From JBDHTO01 sp039808665 (GTDB lineage Bacteria; Pseudomonadota; Alphaproteobacteria; Paracaedibacterales; JAKBAR01), in NCBI GenBank assembly GCA_039808665.1, contig JBDHTO010000051.1, positions 1-8,890 on the forward strand: 8,890 nt of DNA, in the 5' to 3' direction. The notes below the pieces were generated by a model. That model was given only the letters and a program-made list of their open reading frames with translations. It searched no databases and had not been told where the DNA came from. Position 1 is the first letter of the stretch. Each line of letters begins with the position of its first letter. Positions 7,049 to 8,890 of this stretch are shown here, one piece after another. Both the position numbers and the translations under genes were made by a program.

Positions 7049-7641
7049 TTTTTATATCCACTTTGTTTTGTACAGTGATTGTACAAGGTTCGAACTTGCT
7101 GGAAAGTATAGCCATATCCAAGACTTGTATCCAAGCTGTATGTTGCCAAATGAATCTTGATCGCATCGGACCATTGATGAGAAAGCCGCCAAAGCTGGTC
7201 CTCTTCGTCATATCCGCGCTTTAAAAGTCTTTTTTTCCAAACACTTCGATGTACCTTCACAAGGAGTGTTTGCGTGCAAAGCTTATACATACCAGACTCA
7301 AACAAAAGGGGAACATCCAGGGCCACCATTTTCTGTTTGAGATATTTATTCTTTAGAATAAAACCCTCAAGTTTTTTCATCAAAGTGGGATAAAGAAGAT
7401 TTGTCAGTTTTTTGAGGTTAGCGGGTTTCTTTTTTAGAATTTCCGCAAGGTCTGATCGTTTAAATTTAGGACAAAGCTCAGGAAAGGCTTGCAGAACATC
7501 ATCTCGCACATTCTTTTGTCCCAAAAGTTTATGCACCTCTCTATCTGCATCAAAGACAGAAATCTGGTAGGATTGCTGAAGCATCCGACAAACCGTCGAC
7601 TTTCCAGAGGCCATAAGCCCAGTAACACCAAGAATTTCCAT
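6967..7641 (-). CDS. coaE: Dephospho-CoA kinase CoaE
   Basis: The last enzyme of coenzyme A synthesis, phosphorylating the ribose 3'-hydroxyl of dephospho-CoA with ATP in the cytoplasm. The start is taken as the ATG at 7641 (MEILGVTGLMASGKST), not the TTG one codon upstream, giving 224 residues. The P-loop is GLMASGKS (8-15), the DAD motif (VFDADREVHKLL) is at 29-40, VALDVPLLFESG at 107-118 is a strong family signature, and RLSHQW...ATYSLDTSLG (152-174) matches the conserved RxxxQ...AD-x-x-IDN/T-x-G end of the family. CoaE proteins usually have about 195-205 residues, so roughly the last 27, which overlap dnaQ, look like an extension. A run of six A at the dnaQ start (7048-7053) marks where the frame continues; one base fewer there would end coaE at 7029. 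No good Shine-Dalgarno is visible. It is the first gene leftward of the proposed origin. Confidence 0.94.
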   Translation of the reverse strand: MEILGVTGLMASGKSTVCRMLQQSYQISVFDADREVHKLLGQKNVRDDVLQAFPELCPKFKRSDLAEILKKKPANLKKLTNLLYPTLMKKLEGFILKNKYLKQKMVALDVPLLFESGMYKLCTQTLLVKVHRSVWKKRLLKRGYDEEDQLWRLSHQWSDAIKIHLATYSLDTSLGYGYTFQQVRTLYNHCTKQSGYKKCAKSSLIRKQRASAFQKATALWKSGA

Positions 7642-7693
7642 CAAACTGCTTTAATCAAAATCAAACATTGATCCTTTATCTTGTGCACAAAGG

Positions 7694-7702
7694 TGTTGAT
7701 AA
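7694..7702 (-). promoter_or_regulatory. Weak DnaA box (one mismatch)
   Basis: On the minus strand this reads TTATCAACA, one base off TTATCCACA. It is isolated at the coaE side of the proposed origin and may be a low-affinity site or chance. Confidence 0.4.
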
Positions 7703-7782
7703 ATTCTTTACAGGACCATGCATAAATTGTTGGTAAAAAATATCCCCAATTTCGTGTTTTGATTTTAGCAAGTTTTACACCC

Positions 7783-7791
7783 TGTGCATGA
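7783..7791 (-). promoter_or_regulatory. Weak DnaA box (one mismatch)
   Basis: On the minus strand this reads TCATGCACA, one base off the TTATNCACA consensus, and lies just beside the TTATTCACA box of the opposite strand. A low-affinity site is possible but unproven. Confidence 0.35.
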
Positions 7792-7792
7792 T

Positions 7793-7801
7793 TTATTCAC
7801 A
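7793..7801 (+). promoter_or_regulatory. DnaA box TTATTCACA
   Basis: Matches the TTATNCACA consensus of DnaA-binding sites. Together with the three TTATCCACA copies downstream it forms the cluster in the coaE-hemE gap. Confidence 0.7.
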
Positions 7802-7841
7802 GCTTGTGTATCTTTTTTAAATACCACAATCATAAACAAGA

Positions 7842-7850
7842 TTATCCACA
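7842..7850 (+). promoter_or_regulatory. DnaA box TTATCCACA (perfect)
   Basis: Exact copy of the high-affinity DnaA box, in the middle of the proposed origin, same strand as the boxes at 7793 and 7941. Confidence 0.85.
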
Positions 7851-7897
7851 TATCTATGACTTGGTTTGCTTGAATTTTTTGGAATTTATGGGAGATT

Positions 7898-7906
7898 TGT
7901 GGATAA
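7898..7906 (-). promoter_or_regulatory. DnaA box TTATCCACA (perfect, minus strand)
   Basis: Plus-strand TGTGGATAA, the exact reverse complement of the high-affinity box. It is the only perfect box in this orientation and lies between two plus-strand boxes. Confidence 0.85.
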
Positions 7907-7940
7907 ATATGTCCTTGTGAAAAAACAAATGCATAGCTTT

Positions 7941-7949
7941 TTATCCACA
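7941..7949 (+). promoter_or_regulatory. DnaA box TTATCCACA (perfect), nearest the AT-rich block
   Basis: Exact high-affinity box about 30 bases before the AT-only palindrome. A degenerate ATATCCACC follows at 7959-7967. Its position would suit DnaA loading next to an unwinding element. Confidence 0.85.
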
Positions 7950-7978
7950 GAAATTCGCATATCCACCTCAACAAACAC

Positions 7979-8006
7979 CTATAAATATAATAATTATTAT
8001 TTATAG
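7979..8006. repeat. AT-rich near-perfect palindrome, candidate DNA unwinding element
   Basis: The arms CTATAAATA (7979-7987) and TATTTATAG (7998-8006) are exact reverse complements, and the ten bases between them contain the palindrome ATAATTAT (7990-7997). From 7980 to 8005 there are only A and T. Such a block next to DnaA boxes is expected to melt easily; it also overlaps a TATAAT sequence, so a promoter role for hemE is an alternative. It does not look like a terminator, having no GC stem and lying just before a start codon. Confidence 0.6.
7986..7991 (+). promoter_or_regulatory. Possible -10 element of hemE (TATAAT)
   Basis: A perfect TATAAT stands 23 bases before the hemE ATG. No recognisable -35 sequence is found 16-18 bases upstream (CCACCT there), and TATAAT is likely by chance in an AT-only block, so the call is weak. 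Confidence 0.3.
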
Positions 8007-8014
8007 TGGTTCAC

Positions 8015-8890
8015 ATGCTTATCACAGATGTTATCACTGGAAAAAAAGTTGAACGCACGCCCCTTTGGATGATGCGCCAAGCAGGACGTTATTTGCCAGA
8101 ATACAAAAAAGTAAGAGCAGATTTTCCTTCCTTTATGGAATTTTGCTATACACCTAAGGCTGCGTGTGAGGTCACACTTCAACCCATTTCACGTTTTGAC
8201 TTTGATGCCGCGATTATTTTTTCAGATATTCTTGTTATCCCTGATGCCTTGGGTCAAAAAGTATCCTTTCGTCCGGATCATGGTCCTGTTTTGAATGAAT
8301 TTAGCTTTGCTCGTCTGGAAAAAAAGCTCTCAGATCGATTTTTTGATCATTTAAGTCCCGTTTATGAGGCCATAACCATGACAAGACAGAGCTTGTCCGT
8401 CGAAAAAGCTCTCTATGGTTTTGCGGGATCTCCCTGGACGCTGGCCTGTTATATGGTGGAAGAGGGGAAATCTGATACTTTTTCAAAAATTCATCATTTT
8501 TCAAAAGATCCAACATTTTTGGATTTTATTGATTTTTTGGTTGAGGCTGTGGCCAGGCATCTCATTCATCAAATTGATGCCGGTGCAGATGTTGTTCAAC
8601 TCTTTGATTCTTGGGCGGGAATTGTCGATGCATCAAATGAAGACGATTTTTTGATTAATCCAGCCCTTAAAGTAATGAAAAAAGTGCACGAAAAACATCC
8701 AAAAACACCCTTTGTTTATTATGCGCGATCCAAATCCCCCCTTTTGTTGCAATTTTCCTCAAAAATACGTGAATATGAACACCCCATAGCCCTGGGCGTT
8801 CATCAAGATGTGGATTTGGATGACCTAAGATGTGTTCATGTGGCGCTTCAGGGAAATCTCTGTCCAGAAATTCTTTGTCACGGTGGTCGG
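8015..8890 (+). CDS. hemE: Uroporphyrinogen decarboxylase HemE, N-terminal 292 residues, cut by window edge
   Basis: Converts uroporphyrinogen III to coproporphyrinogen III in haem synthesis, a cytoplasmic cofactor-free enzyme. The reading frame is open from the ATG at 8015 to the right edge; about 50 residues are missing compared with the usual 340-350. Signature 1, PLWMMRQAGRYLPEY (16-30), has both substrate-binding Arg residues. FSDILVIPDALGQ carries the catalytic Asp, GFAGSPWTLACYMVEE is signature 2 with the conserved Tyr, and QLFDSWAG holds the conserved Ser. Two later stretches deviate: the usual QGNLDP is QGNLCP (Cys for Asp, around residue 283), and the region usually reading FP(K/R)GAG is YYARSKS. 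No good Shine-Dalgarno precedes the start. It is transcribed away from the proposed origin, as expected for a near-origin gene in alphaproteobacteria. Confidence 0.95.
   Translation, partial: MLITDVITGKKVERTPLWMMRQAGRYLPEYKKVRADFPSFMEFCYTPKAACEVTLQPISRFDFDAAIIFSDILVIPDALGQKVSFRPDHGPVLNEFSFARLEKKLSDRFFDHLSPVYEAITMTRQSLSVEKALYGFAGSPWTLACYMVEEGKSDTFSKIHHFSKDPTFLDFIDFLVEAVARHLIHQIDAGADVVQLFDSWAGIVDASNEDDFLINPALKVMKKVHEKHPKTPFVYYARSKSPLLLQFSSKIREYEHPIALGVHQDVDLDDLRCVHVALQGNLCPEILCHGGR

Larger units (their letters stand above)
7642..8014. other. oriC: Probable chromosomal replication origin (oriC)
   Basis: This 373-base stretch between divergent coaE and hemE has no credible gene and is visibly AT-rich. 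It contains three perfect TTATCCACA DnaA boxes (7842-7850 plus, 7898-7906 minus, 7941-7949 plus), one TTATTCACA (7793-7801 plus) and weaker one-mismatch copies (7694-7702 and 7783-7791, minus). A ten-base palindrome TTGTGCACAA lies at 7681-7690. An AT-only block at 7980-8005 beyond the last strong box is a natural candidate for the unwinding element. In Caulobacter and Rickettsia the origin lies directly beside hemE, and coaE and dnaQ are near-origin genes in Caulobacter, so context agrees. No GANTC methylation site and no convincing CtrA site (TTAA-N7-TTAA) was seen, so a Caulobacter-style cell-cycle control is not supported. The interpretation is inference from box density plus gene order; the exact limits are unknown. 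Confidence 0.85.

Noticed and set aside
7659..7671. IHF-like site AATCAA-N4-TGA in the proposed origin
   Set aside because: It mismatches the core TTR of the consensus, and single near-matches are frequent in AT-rich DNA.
7651..7677. Mini reading frame MFDFD on the minus strand with AAGGA in front, as a leader peptide for coaE
   Set aside because: Spacing between AAGGA and ATG is only three bases, and five codons carry no regulatory signature.
7765..7974. 69-residue minus-strand frame inside the coaE-hemE gap
   Set aside because: It runs through the DnaA boxes, has no recognisable domain or ribosome binding site, and its composition looks like chance translation of AT-rich DNA.

Overview
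The window looks like a piece of alphaproteobacterial chromosome of low to moderate GC, compactly packed with housekeeping genes. Three things point to Alphaproteobacteria. One is the hemE / AT-rich region / coaE-dnaQ arrangement, which matches the neighbourhood of the chromosome origin known in Caulobacter and Rickettsia. Another is a rapZ gene followed directly by an EIIA-Man gene. The third is the family features of the proteins. The AT-biased sequence and short intergenic gaps would fit a host-associated lineage (Holosporales- or Rickettsiales-like), but that placement is inference. I see no tRNA, rRNA, CRISPR array, insertion sequence, prophage gene or novel defence system.

Left part (1-2293, minus strand): the end of an efflux operon. 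A membrane fusion protein is followed, with a 4-base ATGA overlap, by an RND inner-membrane permease that runs off the left edge. Then comes prmA (plus), which converges with the ruvA-ruvB pair (minus; ATGA overlap between them). ruvC is not next to ruvA.

Middle part (5070-6361, plus): rapZ and an EIIA-Man protein, a remnant of the hprK-rapZ-manX-ptsH cluster seen in many alphaproteobacteria. hprK and ptsH are not adjacent here. RapZ has His in place of the Walker A Lys.

Right part (6368-8890): dnaQ and coaE on the minus strand, with coaE running 82 bases into dnaQ. A 373-base non-coding AT-rich stretch follows, then hemE on the plus strand (cut by the right edge). The non-coding stretch holds three perfect TTATCCACA DnaA boxes, one TTATTCACA box, weaker boxes and an AT-only palindrome. 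I interpret it as the chromosomal origin of replication (oriC), with coaE-dnaQ and hemE transcribed away from it. This is the most interesting item in the window.

Jointly the genes cover envelope export (RND pump), ribosomal protein modification (PrmA), Holliday junction processing (RuvAB), PTS-type regulation (RapZ, EIIA-Man), replication proofreading (DnaQ), coenzyme A synthesis (CoaE) and haem synthesis (HemE).
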